Of a stretch of 64,000 nt of DNA, positions 1-8,851 are shown one piece after another (within the stretch, counting starts at the first letter, position 1; the number at the start of each line of letters is the position of its first letter). Below the pieces are notes generated by a model that was not told where the DNA came from, did no database searches, and worked only from the letters and a program-made list of their open reading frames with translations. The position numbers and the translations under genes were made by a program. The DNA is taken from assembly GCA_902777125.1 (NCBI GenBank), contig CACYSQ010000010.1, positions 1-64,000 on the forward strand, given 5' to 3'. This DNA comes from Ruminococcus flavefaciens. GTDB taxonomy: Bacteria > Bacillota > Clostridia > Oscillospirales > Ruminococcaceae.

Positions 1-3000
1 GCAGCGGTACTTCTGTCCGTTTCTTGCTTCTGTAACAGGCACGCTGAGAGTTGATGTCTTAGCTCCTGTCATACCGGAATCCTTCCAGCCTGAGCCGTTA
101 TCGTACTGCCATTGATATGTCAGTTCATTGCCTTCCGCTTGGATTTTAAACTCTGCCGTGCTGCCGATTATTCCACTGTAATTCTCCGGCTGTGCGATGA
201 TCTTTGTATCTATCTTTAAAGTTAAATATCCGGGAAGTCCGTTCTTGCCGTCAATCACGGCATATGCACCGCTTATATTGTTCTCGTCAAAGACCGTACC
301 GTTTCCGCCGATGAGGCTATTACAACAGAAAAACATATTATTGCTGTCCGATACTGAATCCATGTTCCAGAGGTCGCTGACGTAGATGTTTTTCAAAAGA
401 AAACAGTAACCAAACATATCCTGGATAAACAAGACATTGCTTGTATCGAAACTGCTGAGATCGAGCTTTTCAATGAGGCTGCAGCCCGAAAACATCGCAC
501 TCATATCAGTGATACCTGAGGTATCCCATCCGGACATATTTATGGACTCCAATTTTTGGCAGCCGTAGAACATCAGATGGGTATTTTTTACCTTTGAGAC
601 GTCCGCATTTGAAAGGTCCATTGATTCAGCCGTAAAGCTCTCAAACATACCCACATTTTCATCGGGATTATTGCACACCTCGGGGAACACTGTTCCCGGC
701 TCTGCGTAAACGTGCTTCACTCTTTCATCTTCTGCATATTCACGCACTCGCGCAACTGTAACGTTTCCGGAAAGAGTAAGTGTTCCTGTCTCTTCATCGA
801 ACGAACAGCAATCCCCTGTTAAATATCCGGGAAGTCCGTCCTTGCCGTCAATCACGGCATATGCACCGCTTGTATTATCCTCATCAAAGACCGTACCGTT
901 ACCGCCGACAAGGCTTGTGCATGATACGAAAACATTATCGGCACTTCTAACATCAGATGTGTTCCATTTGCCGGAAGCAAATATAGTTTTCAGCTTTGAA
1001 CAGTTTGCAAACATTTGCTCTATGTCTTCAACATTGGATGTATCGAAGCTGCTCAGGTCAAGGCTTTCCAGATCCGTGCAGTAACAGAACATTCCGTTCA
1101 TATCGGTTACATTGCCGGTCTTGAAATTGCTTCCAAATTTAAGAGACCCGAGATGCCAGCATTCTTTGAACATTCCATTCATATCTGTTACCTTTGATGT
1201 ATTGAACGTGCTCAGGTCAAGGCTTTGCAGCTTAATACTATCGGAGAACATCTGTGACATATCTGTTACATTTTCAGTGTTGAAATTGCTCAGGTCAAGA
1301 CTTTCCAGCTCATAGCAGCCGCAGAACATCTCCTTCATGCTGGTTACATTCCCGGTATTGAATTCGCTGCCAAATGTGACGCTTCTCAGCGAATAAGCCT
1401 GGGAGAACATATTCTGCATATTATTAACATTAGAGGTATCTGCATTGCTCAGGTCAATGTCAGATACTCTTTTGAAGCTGTCGAAAAGGTATGAGCAGTC
1501 TTCCGGAAGAACAGTACCCTCATCTGCGACGATACTCAATATTTCAATGTGACCGTCTCTGTAGCTGTTGACCTCATCGTAATTAACTGCTCCACGGAGG
1601 TGAAGGGTCTGAGTCTTGGCATCATAAGCGCATGTCTTCCAGGAGAAGTAGCCGGGCTGATCTTCGCTGTCGATGCAGGCGTAGGTTCTGTCGATATAAT
1701 CACTGTCGAAAACAGTGCCGTTTCCTCCTTCGAGAGCTGAACAATTGAAAAACATGTTCGAATCACTTGTGACAGAGGAAGTATCCCAGCCATCATCAAC
1801 ATATATCCTTTTAGCAGAGGAACAACCGCTGAACATACCGAACATTGATGTTACATTTCCTGTGCTGAAGTTACTCAGGTCGAACATAGTAAGTGCCGAA
1901 CAGTTCTGGAACATCGTTGTCATGCTTGTGACATTGCTGGTATCAAATGAGCCTAAGTTAAGGCGGATAAGGCTCGTGCAGCCCTTGAACATCGACGCCA
2001 TATTTGTAACACTTGAGGTATCGAAACTATCGCCAATATCCAGATTCTTAAGGCTTGTACAGCCGTTGAACAAATTGCTCATGTCAGTTACTCTGCTGGT
2101 ATTGAGCCCTTTTATTCCGGGAGATTTAAGAGCCCTGCAGTTGAAGAACATTGAAGCCATATCAGTTACATTGCTTGTCTTGTAACCGCTGCACCATTTG
2201 ACACTTTCAAGAGCTGAACATCCGCTGAACATAGAATTCATGGAAGTTACAACGCTGAGATCAGCGTTTGTAAGGTCGATCTCAGTGACATTTTTGAAAT
2301 CACTGAACAGGCGTCTGCACTCAGCAGGAAGAACTGCATCTGCAGTGACGATGATCTTTGTGGCATCAACATATTCTGTGTTGGAAAAGGTAGATCTGTC
2401 AAAAGGCTTGCTGATAGTCAGTACGCCGTCCTGATACTTAACACCGTCCACATATACTGAGAAGTAACCGGGGTTTGATGTACCGCCGTCAATGTGGGCA
2501 TAGCGAACAGAAGTAACGTTGACAAAAGCAGTTCCTGAACCGCCCACGAGTGAGGTACAGTTATCAAATACACAGCTTCCGGAACTGTGGCTCATGTCGC
2601 TTCTATTGCTGTCAGATGAAACATAGATAGTCTCAAGTGCCGGGCAGTAGGCAAAAGCGCTGTCAGATGTATCTACAGCGGACAGATCGATGCCGCTGAT
2701 GTCGATCGTTTTTAATGACGAGCAGCCATAGAACATACCTGACACATCTGTTATGGTGTCACAGTTTACTGCTGAGAGGTCTATTTCCTTGACATATTCA
2801 AAACCGCTGAACAGATCGCTGCAATCATCCGGAAGGATAGCCGTTTCGTCGGCGACGATCTTCTTTATTTTGGAATTATAGTAGCTGTTCTTGTAATAGA
2901 GCAGACGGCGCCAGCTTACAAGACCGCTGAGTGTGAGGGTACCCTCTGAATCAAGATCACAGCATTCATATGTGAAGTATCCCGGTGTCTCAGGGGTATC

Positions 3001-4037
3001 AATACAGGCATATTCAACACCTATATTGTTCTCTCCGTCGCAGGATGTTCCGTTACCTCCAACAAGCGATGTACATTTATAGAAAACTTTGCGTCTCGAC
3101 ATCGCAAAATCAATAAAACTATCAGTCCTTTTGGTAGTTATCAGACACAACGATGAGCATTCGACGAACATATTATTTATATGAACGTTATCACTACCGA
3201 AATCTCCTAAATAAACAAACCCAAGAGAATTGCAATGCTCGAAAAAGGATTCTGCGTTCCTCAGCTTTTTGGTGTTCCAGTCAGACAGATCAGCAATAGT
3301 AAGTCCGCTGTTCGAGAACATCTCCTCTGCCTGAGTTAAATTGCTTGTATTAAATTTAACGTTGTCCAATGATGTCAGGCTTTTACATTTATAGAAAGCG
3401 AAATCTGCAATTGTAATGCTGCTCGTGTCTGTTTTGCTGAAATCTACAGAAGTGAGCGATTGACAGTTTCCGAACATATGCGATATATCAGTGACATTAG
3501 GCATGCTGCAATCGCTGAGATCTACAGACGTGAGCATTGGGCACCCCTTGAACATAGATCTCATATTTGTTACTTGCGGCATACTGCATCTGCTGAAATC
3601 AACGGTTGTCAGTTTAGGCAGATTACTGAACATACAATACATGCTTGTTTCTTCGGGGAAAGAAGCATATGAAAGGTCAATTGTTTCAACGTTCTCCCAG
3701 TCCCATTTATTTGAATCGCTGGCAAACGCGCCTATGAACATTCTTTCACAGCCTTTAAAAACTGTTCCGTACTCACAAGTGATATGCTTAACATTTTTGT
3801 TTGATCTGTAATCCTCCAGATCTCGATATGTTATACAGCCGTCCAGTGTAAGCGTACTTGTAGCCGAATCGAAATTAATGATCGCCTCCTGTGTGGTCGT
3901 TTCCGCACTTGCGGTCAAGGTCTTCACCGGGGAAATGCCGCTGCCAGCCACACCGGGCAACGCTCCACCCACAATAACCAACGACAATATTGCCGCAAGC
4001 GTACGTTTCAGTCCATTATTTTTCACCAAAACCATCT
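1..4037 (-). CDS. BspA-like DUF285 leucine-rich-repeat surface protein, 3' end outside window, frameshifted start
   Basis: The frame is open without a stop from about 4041 to position 1, roughly 1,340 codons. After a Sec signal peptide (basic start, then LAAILSLVIVGGALPGVA) come about five blocks of DUF285/BspA repeats of the type MF..C..L.SLDLS.F.TSNVTDM, separated by linkers of the form GGNGTVFDE...GAYAVIDGKDGLPGY. The last visible 50 codons look like an Ig-like domain (TYQWQYDNGSGWKDSG). Such proteins are secreted or cell-wall-associated adhesins. The AGGAG ribosome site and the ATG (4037), TTG (4031) and GTG (4028) starts are one base out of frame with the body; the shift falls in a run of seven A (4019-4025). 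One extra A would give a normal start, MKKNNGLKR. So this is a sequence error, a slippage-controlled gene or a broken gene. Confidence 0.85.
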
Positions 4038-4054
4038 CCTTTTAAACATATTAA

Positions 4055-4093
4055 AAAAGCGTTTTCAGGACAGGGTTATCCTGAAAAGCGCAT
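4055..4093 (-). terminator. Intrinsic terminator/attenuator in the leader of the BspA-like gene
   Basis: Read on the minus strand, a 12-bp stem with one bulge (4061-4072 with 4081-4093) and an 8-base loop is followed by six T. It lies inside the leader, about 15 bases before the ribosome site of the gene starting near 4037 and about 110 bases after the promoter. This position suggests premature termination control rather than the end of another gene. Confidence 0.6.
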
Positions 4094-4205
4094 AATTTTC
4101 ATACGAAGTATCAGACAGGGCACAGATAGCCGTCATATCGTATAAGTTTACTGAATATACTGCTGCTACCATGCCTCTCCCCACCATAAACATGATTATA
4201 CACAT

Positions 4206-4234
4206 ATATTATCATATTTTCACGGATATGTCAA
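4206..4234 (-). promoter_or_regulatory. Sigma-A promoter of the BspA-like gene
   Basis: On the minus strand TTGACA (4234-4229) is followed after 17 bases by TAATAT (4211-4206). The implied leader is about 160 bases and carries the attenuator-like hairpin. The remaining bases from 4235 to 4391 show no gene. Confidence 0.7.
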
Positions 4235-4391
4235 GGTTCGCGATGCTATTTGCGTTCAGTTTGCCTTATCTCACCAGGTACAAAACAGATTTAAACGGAT
4301 AGTATCCCATCTCTGAACGTTGAAATTGTAAGCCTGTGCAAATGCAGTCAAAACTGCGCGTGTGAAGTTGACCTCATACTGACACTGCTTA

Positions 4392-4694
4392 GAAACAATT
4401 TACACTGCACATAAGCTGGAACATATAGAGATAACAGATATGATGATTGAAGCTCTCGGAACTATTCCTCTGGCAGCATACAAAGACCGCGACATACTGT
4501 TCGTTCTGCGTGATGAAAACGAAGTTCGTGACTTGCAACCGGATATGGAGCTTATCTCAAAGCTGGACGGAGCGTGTGTTGCTGTTACTGCCAAAGGACA
4601 TGACTACGACTGCGTTTCACGAGTATTTGCTCCAAGATACGGTATGAACGAGGATCCGGTCACCGGTTCAACTCACTGCATGATAGCTCCCTAG
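4392..4694 (+). pseudogene. PhzF-family isomerase fragment
   Basis: About 100 codons resemble the middle of PhzF/YddE-type isomerases (normally 260-300 aa): an ALGTIP segment, an FVLRDENEVRDLQPD segment, and the family signature FAPRYGMNEDPVTGSTHCMIAP (split here as FAPRYGMNED then PVTGSTHCMIAP). Neither the N-terminal catalytic-Glu region nor the C-terminal part is present; a stop follows directly after the signature. The reading continues upstream of the first ATG (4440) without a usable start or ribosome site. It is a decayed remnant. Confidence 0.75.
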
Positions 4695-5008
4695 TCTGCC
4701 GTAAATTTCAGCAATCTACGGCAACTATTCAACACTTTGATATGTGTATAATTATACTACAACTGAACCACATAATCAAGTTAAAGTAATAATTGTATAG
4801 GAAAGATACATTCTAATTGTCACTATGTACAAACTGGTGGCAATTACTTTGTGCGTGTTGCCATGCTTGAACATATACCAACATCCAATGATATGATCGC
4901 ATACAAATTCCTTTGGACGACGAATAATGAAAAATGGCTGCCTCGGCAGCCATTTTAGTTCATTAACATTATTGTCGGTGATCTGAGCATCGGACCCTAT
5001 ACGCAAAG
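4695..5008. other. Gene-poor spacer with a perfect hairpin
   Basis: No credible gene was seen. The only clear structure is the perfect 12-bp inverted repeat at 4931-4956. A 78-codon minus-strand frame here simply reads through that hairpin and resembles no family I know. Confidence 0.6.
4931..4956. terminator. Bidirectional terminator hairpin
   Basis: AAAATGGCTGCC and its exact complement flank a 2-base gap, giving A/T tracts on both sides. It can stop the leftward ohrR-gpx-radical SAM-nitroreductase transcript and any rightward transcript. Confidence 0.65.
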
Positions 5009-5122
5009 TCATAATACCTTACCGATAAACTCTGCAAGCATTGCTTTATGATCATCAGCAAGCTGAGTACCGTCAAATGTTCTTACGCTTCTGCGTGATC
5101 TTATCAGTTCAAGCATATCCAT
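5009..5122 (-). pseudogene. Nitroreductase N-terminal fragment (37 aa)
   Basis: A short frame starts at 5122 with a good GGAAG ribosome site. Its product begins MDMLELIRSRRSVRTFDGTQ, the FMN-binding N-terminus typical of nitroreductases (I..RRS.R.F). It stops after 37 residues, whereas the family is 170-250 aa, and no continuation is seen downstream. It lies 12 bases after the radical SAM gene, so it was probably the last gene of that operon before a deletion removed most of it. Confidence 0.75.
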
Positions 5123-5134
5123 TTATACTTCCTT

Positions 5135-6226
5135 TCAGAGATTTATAAGTGCCTCTACCTGTGCTTTCTTTTCGTACAGAACACAGCCACCGTCGTGATC
5201 CTCAAGCAGGATATCACCGCTTCTGAGAGCTGTAAACAGTGGAGATCGCAGAGCCTCACGAAGGGATGTATCCTTCACATTGATATCAGAATACGGCGAG
5301 AACGGACATGGTTCAGCACCGCCGTGGGAGTTGATATGGAAGAAACCTCGACCAGCTGCAACACAGCCTCCCGAACTTTTTTCATCTCCCGGGAATGAGA
5401 TATAAACCATCTCGGGACGTTCTTCACGCAGACGTTGTATCTCGTTCATCAGGTATTCCCTCTGCACATCTCCGGGAGCAAGTTCGCGGCTTTCATCAGT
5501 TACGGGGACGTACTCAACGAATATGACCGCTTTGCAGCTTTTTTCAGAAAGGCTGTCTATAAAAGCATCAGAGGTAACTTCCTCATAGTTCTGCGTTGTG
5601 ACCGTTACGGACGCTCCGTAAACAAGTCCGCGTTTTCTGAACTCGTCCATATTGGAGATGAGTTTATCGTAGATACCTTCACCGCGCCGTGAATCGGTCT
5701 GCTTACGGTCACCCTCAATGCTCATGACAGGGATGAGGTTGCGGCATTTGTCGAAAAGCTCGAAATAGCGTTCGTCTATAAAGGTGCCGTTGGTAAAAAC
5801 AGGGAAAAGGATATTCTGCTTTCTTCCGGCTGCTTCGATAACGCCTCGCCGCAGCATAGGCTCACCGCCTGCAAGAAGGATAAAGCTGATACCCATATCG
5901 TCCGCTTCGTCGAATATCCTCAGCCAGTCCTCGTCTGTGAGCTGTTTGACAGGCTCAGAATCAACAGTGGCATGATTGCACCGTGAATAACAGCCTGCAC
6001 AATGGAGATTGCACTTGCTTGTGATACTTGCGATAAGGAAAGGCGGGATATGCTCACCGCTATCCTCAGCTTTTCTGCGGCGTTTTGATGCACTGCGGCT
6101 CGCTGCTGCAAATTTCAGCATAAAAGCGCTTTCCCTCGGATTCTTCAGCGTTGCCCTGACAGCTTCGCCGACTATCCGTTCAACGCCCTTTGTCAGATAT
6201 TCCTGAAGGTCAAATTTTTCGTTCAT
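5135..6226 (-). CDS. Radical SAM/SPASM-like protein
   Basis: The product (363 aa from the ATG at 6226) has the radical SAM cluster motif CNLHCAGC at about residues 75-82, a GGEP motif (LLAGGEPMLRR), and a late cysteine region (GGCVAAGRG.FHINSHGGAEPCPFSPYSD) like a SPASM/twitch auxiliary cluster site. A longer reading to 6319 exists, but the ATG at 6226 follows the glutathione peroxidase stop by four bases and fits translational coupling. The substrate is unknown. The operon context (peroxide regulator, peroxidase, truncated nitroreductase) suggests a redox-stress link, but that is inference. Confidence 0.85.
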   Translation of the reverse strand: MNEKFDLQEYLTKGVERIVGEAVRATLKNPRESAFMLKFAAASRSASKRRRKAEDSGEHIPPFLIASITSKCNLHCAGCYSRCNHATVDSEPVKQLTDEDWLRIFDEADDMGISFILLAGGEPMLRRGVIEAAGRKQNILFPVFTNGTFIDERYFELFDKCRNLIPVMSIEGDRKQTDSRRGEGIYDKLISNMDEFRKRGLVYGASVTVTTQNYEEVTSDAFIDSLSEKSCKAVIFVEYVPVTDESRELAPGDVQREYLMNEIQRLREERPEMVYISFPGDEKSSGGCVAAGRGFFHINSHGGAEPCPFSPYSDINVKDTSLREALRSPLFTALRSGDILLEDHDGGCVLYEKKAQVEALINL

Positions 6227-6230
6227 AGTC

Positions 6231-6779
6231 TCACCCAAGCAATTCTTCAACAGCCTTGCGTACCTCTGCCATATCAGTTGTTGGCTCAAAGCGTGCGATG
6301 ACCTTACCGCTTCTGTCAATGAGGAATTTTGTGAAGTTCCACTTGATATAAGCCTTATCTCCGAATTTCTTGTTGTTCATATTTGCAAACTTGTTGAGAG
6401 CTGCATTCTTTATACCCTTGCCGAATCCTGCAAAGGGCTTTTCCGTTGCAAGATAGGCAAAAAGTGGGGCGGCACTGTCACCGTTAACATCTATCTTTGC
6501 GAACTGTGGAAACTCCGTACCGAATTTGAGCTTGCAGAACTGATGAATCTCGTCCTCGCTGCCGGGAGCCTGATTTGCAAACTGATTGCAGGGGAAATCG
6601 AGAATCTCGAAGCCCTTGTCACGGAGTTCCTTGTACATAGCTTCAAGTGGCTCATAATGCGGAGTAAAACCGCATCCCGTAGCTGTATTCACGATAAGCA
6701 GCACCTTGCCCTCGTATTCGCTGAGACTTACGTCATTGCCTGCGCGGTCTTTCGCAGTAAAGTCATACACTTTTTTCAT
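6231..6779 (-). CDS. Glutathione peroxidase family protein
   Basis: A 182-aa thioredoxin-fold peroxidase. It has the peroxidatic cysteine motif NTATGCGFTPHYEPLE near residue 36, the second family motif LDFPCNQFANQAPGS, and the late KWNFTKFLIDRSGKV segment. Bacterial members usually reduce organic or hydrogen peroxides with thioredoxin rather than glutathione. It sits 18 bases downstream of the MarR/OhrR-type regulator, so it is likely the regulated detoxifying enzyme. Confidence 0.93.
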   Translation of the reverse strand: MKKVYDFTAKDRAGNDVSLSEYEGKVLLIVNTATGCGFTPHYEPLEAMYKELRDKGFEILDFPCNQFANQAPGSEDEIHQFCKLKFGTEFPQFAKIDVNGDSAAPLFAYLATEKPFAGFGKGIKNAALNKFANMNNKKFGDKAYIKWNFTKFLIDRSGKVIARFEPTTDMAEVRKAVEELLG

Positions 6780-6797
6780 AGTAATACTCCTTTCAAC

Positions 6798-7238
6798 TTA
6801 GCAGTTGTTTGCTTCCAGTAATTCATACAGCAGCGAATAAAGCTGCTTTGCCTTTTCAGGGCTGAGTTTTACACACTTTCCGACCTTCACAGGGATATCC
6901 TTTGCCTGTTCCTGCAATGCTCTGCCCTGTTCGGTAAGATAGATTAGGACTTCGCGTTCGTCGTCCTTGCTGTGCTGTTTTTCGAGATAGCCGAGATTGC
7001 TCATTTTTTTCAGCAGCGGAGAGAGCGTACCGCTGTCGAGCATGAGCTTTTTGCATATTTCTCCGACAGTAATGCCGTCATTTTCCCAAAGAACGAGCAT
7101 GACAATGTACTGGGTGTATGTCAGGTTCAGTTTCTTCAGATACGGTGTATATAAGCCAGTTACAGTTCTTGCTGCCGCATACAGCGGAAAACAGAGCTGA
7201 TTTTCAAGCTTCATTGCTTCTTTATAGTTGTATTCCAT
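6798..7238 (-). CDS. MarR-family regulator, OhrR-like
   Basis: This 146-aa winged-helix protein begins with the layout of OhrR sensors: KLENQLCFPLYAAAR, where the cysteine (residue 16) matches the OhrR peroxide-sensing Cys, followed by TYTQYIVMLVLWE and a DNA-binding helix region (CKKLMLDSGTLSPLLKKM). The N-terminal Cys and the glutathione peroxidase next in the operon support an organic-peroxide-responsive repressor. It probably controls its own promoter, whose -10 overlaps an AT-rich inverted repeat. Confidence 0.88.
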   Translation of the reverse strand: MEYNYKEAMKLENQLCFPLYAAARTVTGLYTPYLKKLNLTYTQYIVMLVLWENDGITVGEICKKLMLDSGTLSPLLKKMSNLGYLEKQHSKDDEREVLIYLTEQGRALQEQAKDIPVKVGKCVKLSPEKAKQLYSLLYELLEANNC

Positions 7239-7276
7239 TATGCCGCCTCCTCAACTTGTGTGTTGTTCGCAATTAT

Positions 7277-7305
7277 ATTGTATCAAATATAAGCTTGTTT
7301 GTCAA
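7277..7305 (-). promoter_or_regulatory. Promoter and putative OhrR operator of the peroxidase operon
   Basis: On the minus strand TTGACA (7305-7300), a 17-base spacer and TACAAT (7282-7277) form a near-consensus promoter. The -10 continues as TACAATATAATTG, which resembles the TACAATT/AATTGTA half-sites bound by OhrR in Firmicutes. Binding here would block polymerase. Confidence 0.65.
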
Positions 7306-7337
7306 GTTCCGTTGCTTTATTTTTGATATTTAACTTC

Positions 7338-7373
7338 AAAAAATCCTCACAGCCGAAACTGTGAGGATTTTTT
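7338..7373. terminator. Terminator hairpin upstream of the ohrR-like operon
   Basis: A perfect stem of 15 bp (7338-7352 with 7359-7373) has an A tract on one side and a T tract on the other, so it can work in both directions. It insulates the ohrR promoter from the amidotransferase remnant to the right. Confidence 0.75.
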
Positions 7374-7470
7374 GTTTTATTCAGCTACTGATACAATAAC
7401 AGCGAGAGGTGGAGGAGATGGAGGATATCTCACACAGTATACTTTAGTTTATGAGCCGAAAGAGAAGTAA
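7374..7470 (+). pseudogene. C-terminal remnant of an unrecognised protein
   Basis: The plus frame ending at the TAA of 7468-7470 reads YSATDTITARGGGDGGYLTQ then YTLVYEPKEK and stop. No start or ribosome site is seen and the frame runs back into the terminator. It sits 17 bases before the short peptide gene, the same layout as the large surface protein before the second peptide at 14202. I infer it is the tail of a deleted secreted protein. Confidence 0.35.
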
Positions 7471-7487
7471 GCATCGGAGGTAAAAAA

Positions 7488-7589
7488 ATGGAGAAATATA
7501 CAGCTCCCGAAATGGAGATAATCGAATTCGATACTGATGACGTTATCACAACAAGTACTGTCCGCGGCAACGAAACAGAACCAGTGTAA
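7488..7589 (+). CDS. Short PEMEI-type peptide 1 (33 aa), possible RiPP precursor
   Basis: ATG at 7488 is preceded by GGAGG seven bases upstream. The product begins MEKYTAPEMEIIEFDTDDVI and ends TTSTVRGNETEPV. It matches the 42-aa peptide at 14202 over the segment Y..PEMEI.EF...DVITTS. The Y-x-x-P-x-M motif resembles the leader element that Firmicute lasso-peptide and other RRE-dependent precursors present to their PqqD-like partner. No maturation gene is adjacent, so the precursor idea is inference. A terminator follows immediately. Confidence 0.7.
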   Translation: MEKYTAPEMEIIEFDTDDVITTSTVRGNETEPV

Positions 7590-7596
7590 CAAGCAG

Positions 7597-7621
7597 AACA
7601 GGCGGCTCCGGCCACCTGTTT
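7597..7621 (+). terminator. Terminator after short peptide 1
   Basis: The stem AACAGGCGGC / GCCACCTGTT with one mismatch and a 4-base loop is followed by T-rich sequence, eight bases after the peptide stop. Confidence 0.65.
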
Positions 7622-7660
7622 GTTTGTTCTGAATACTCATTTTACTCCTTTTATCATTTA

Positions 7661-8260
7661 TTATCCGCAGTATGCAAGCAGTATCTCCTCATGCATACTA
7701 TAATAAGAAGAATCATCGTAATCGTACCAGCTTCCATACTTGGAACGATAAATCTTAGGTTGGAACCCAGATCGTGTGATCTCACCGTTCTTATCTATAC
7801 GAAGTATATCACCCTCAACTGTATCACCTTTCTCGGAAGCAAACTTGTGAAGTCCAACCTGTTTCAGCGCCTTCTTCATTATCGACTCTGTGGAGGAATA
7901 TACATACAGTCCCAGCACTGGAAAGTGAAGCAGGCACATTGGATTGCTCCCTTTTATAATGTATAAGTTATTATGCTCGTCCAATACTGAAAAGGTGAAG
8001 CTACCCTCAACAGTCACAGCCATATACTTGAGGCTGTCAAAGTCCAGCTTCTGCTGTGATTCTATAAGCTGACAAGCGGCATAGCTATCTGTCTCGATAT
8101 GGGTATCAGGGATAAGCTTGTCCTTGCGGAGTTCTTTGTCATTCCAGAGTACGCCGTTATGTGCAAATGAAAAGCTTGTATCGCCGGCTATACCGGCGAA
8201 AGGATGATTATTATAATTGAATTTGCCATCACCCTGGGTAGTCATGCGTGTGTGCTTCAA
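7661..8260 (-). pseudogene. Class II glutamine amidotransferase-like protein, N-terminally truncated
   Basis: The 199-aa reading has class II amidotransferase (Ntn hydrolase) features: RMTTQGDGKFNYNNHPF, SFAHNGVLWNDKELR, the IETDSYAACQLIE segment, EGSFTFSVLDE and YVYSSTESIM. The family starts with a catalytic cysteine at residue 2 and about 60 further residues, all missing here. The break at about 8258 meets a relaxase fragment on the opposite strand, so a recombination event joined two broken genes. No ribosome site supports the apparent ATG. Confidence 0.7.
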
Positions 8261-8480
8261 GGATCAGTATCAGGTACTATGGTGCATTCATTACAAGAAG
8301 CGTGGAGACTCTCGATATCATATGCATATGGTCGTAAACGCCGTTAATCTTGTTGACGGCAAGCTACTCAATATCACTTATCGTTTTATGAAAGATCTTT
8401 GTAACTATATAAAAGAACAGACCGGCGATGAAGCCCGTTACTACCTTGGCTCCTATGTTTCAACTGACGATGTTGACTAA
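8256..8480 (+). pseudogene. Relaxase (mobilization protein) fragment
   Basis: The plus frame reads QVLWCIHYKKRGDSRYHMHM then VVNAVNLVDGKLLNI, which fits the motif III region of MobA/VirD2-type relaxases: two histidines (H-x-H) followed by V(V/I)N.VN...GK. Only about 75 codons are present. The N-terminal catalytic Tyr and the C-terminus are absent and there is no start. It marks a former integrative or mobilizable element. Confidence 0.65.
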
Positions 8481-8518
8481 TTTCTGAAATAATGTATAAT
8501 ACTTATTCAATATTAAAA

Positions 8519-8560
8519 CCGCCTACAATAAATTGCTCCCCGTTATCGGGGAGCAGGCGG
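8519..8560. terminator. Nested hairpin downstream of the relaxase remnant
   Basis: An inner 8-bp stem (8535-8542 with 8547-8554, loop TTAT) is embedded in an outer 6-bp stem (8519-8524 with 8555-8560). T-rich tails are weak, so its role as a terminator is uncertain. Confidence 0.4.
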
Positions 8561-8728
8561 TATATAGCTGAGATTTTAGATTCTGAAATACATATTATTA
8601 TAAAGAAAGGGTGCGGACAAATAATGAATTCCCGAGGCTTTTTTTCACACAGTGTTATTGATACAACCAAATCCCCCACCGCCAAGTTTAGTCACCATAA
8701 ATGAACAATCTTGACGATTACAAACAAC

Positions 8729-8760
8729 AAAGCAGCCTGCACAATTGCACAGACTGCTTT
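8729..8760 (-). terminator. Terminator of the dockerin-SH3 protein gene
   Basis: AAAGCAG and CTGCTTT enclose an inner TGCA...TGCA repeat. Read leftward it is followed by G/T-rich sequence. It lies about 90 bases after the stop of the leftward gene at 8852. Confidence 0.5.
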
Positions 8761-8851
8761 GGGTCATTGCATAGAATATTTTTTCGCTGTCCACTTGACA
8801 GTGGACTGATCAATTTGGATGGATTTTTCAGTTTATCGTATGTGATTTCTA

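Larger units (their letters stand above)
8481..8851. other. Gene-poor spacer with two hairpins
   Basis: No credible gene is seen. A nested hairpin lies at 8519-8560 (inner GCTCCCCG/CGGGGAGC, outer CCGCCT/AGGCGG) and a second inverted repeat at 8729-8760. Short frames in between resemble nothing recognised. Confidence 0.55.

Noticed and set aside
197-3811. Many short plus-strand frames across the first 4 kb
   Set aside because: They are antisense shadows of the repeat-rich BspA-like gene, which is open on the minus strand in a single frame through the whole stretch.
1-4000. Regularly spaced repeats that could suggest a CRISPR array
   Set aside because: The repeats vary in sequence, stay in one reading frame and encode the MF..C..L.SLDLS leucine-rich unit; there are no identical repeats separated by unique spacers.
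4776-5012. A 78-codon minus-strand frame
   Set aside because: It reads through a perfect terminator hairpin, has no ribosome site and matches no family.
7661-8260. Lasso cyclase for the nearby short peptide
   Set aside because: The protein has only the class II amidotransferase domain with HNGVLWND and ETDSY motifs, lacks the synthetase (AMP-binding) half and the N-terminal Cys, and looks like a common mobile-element protein.
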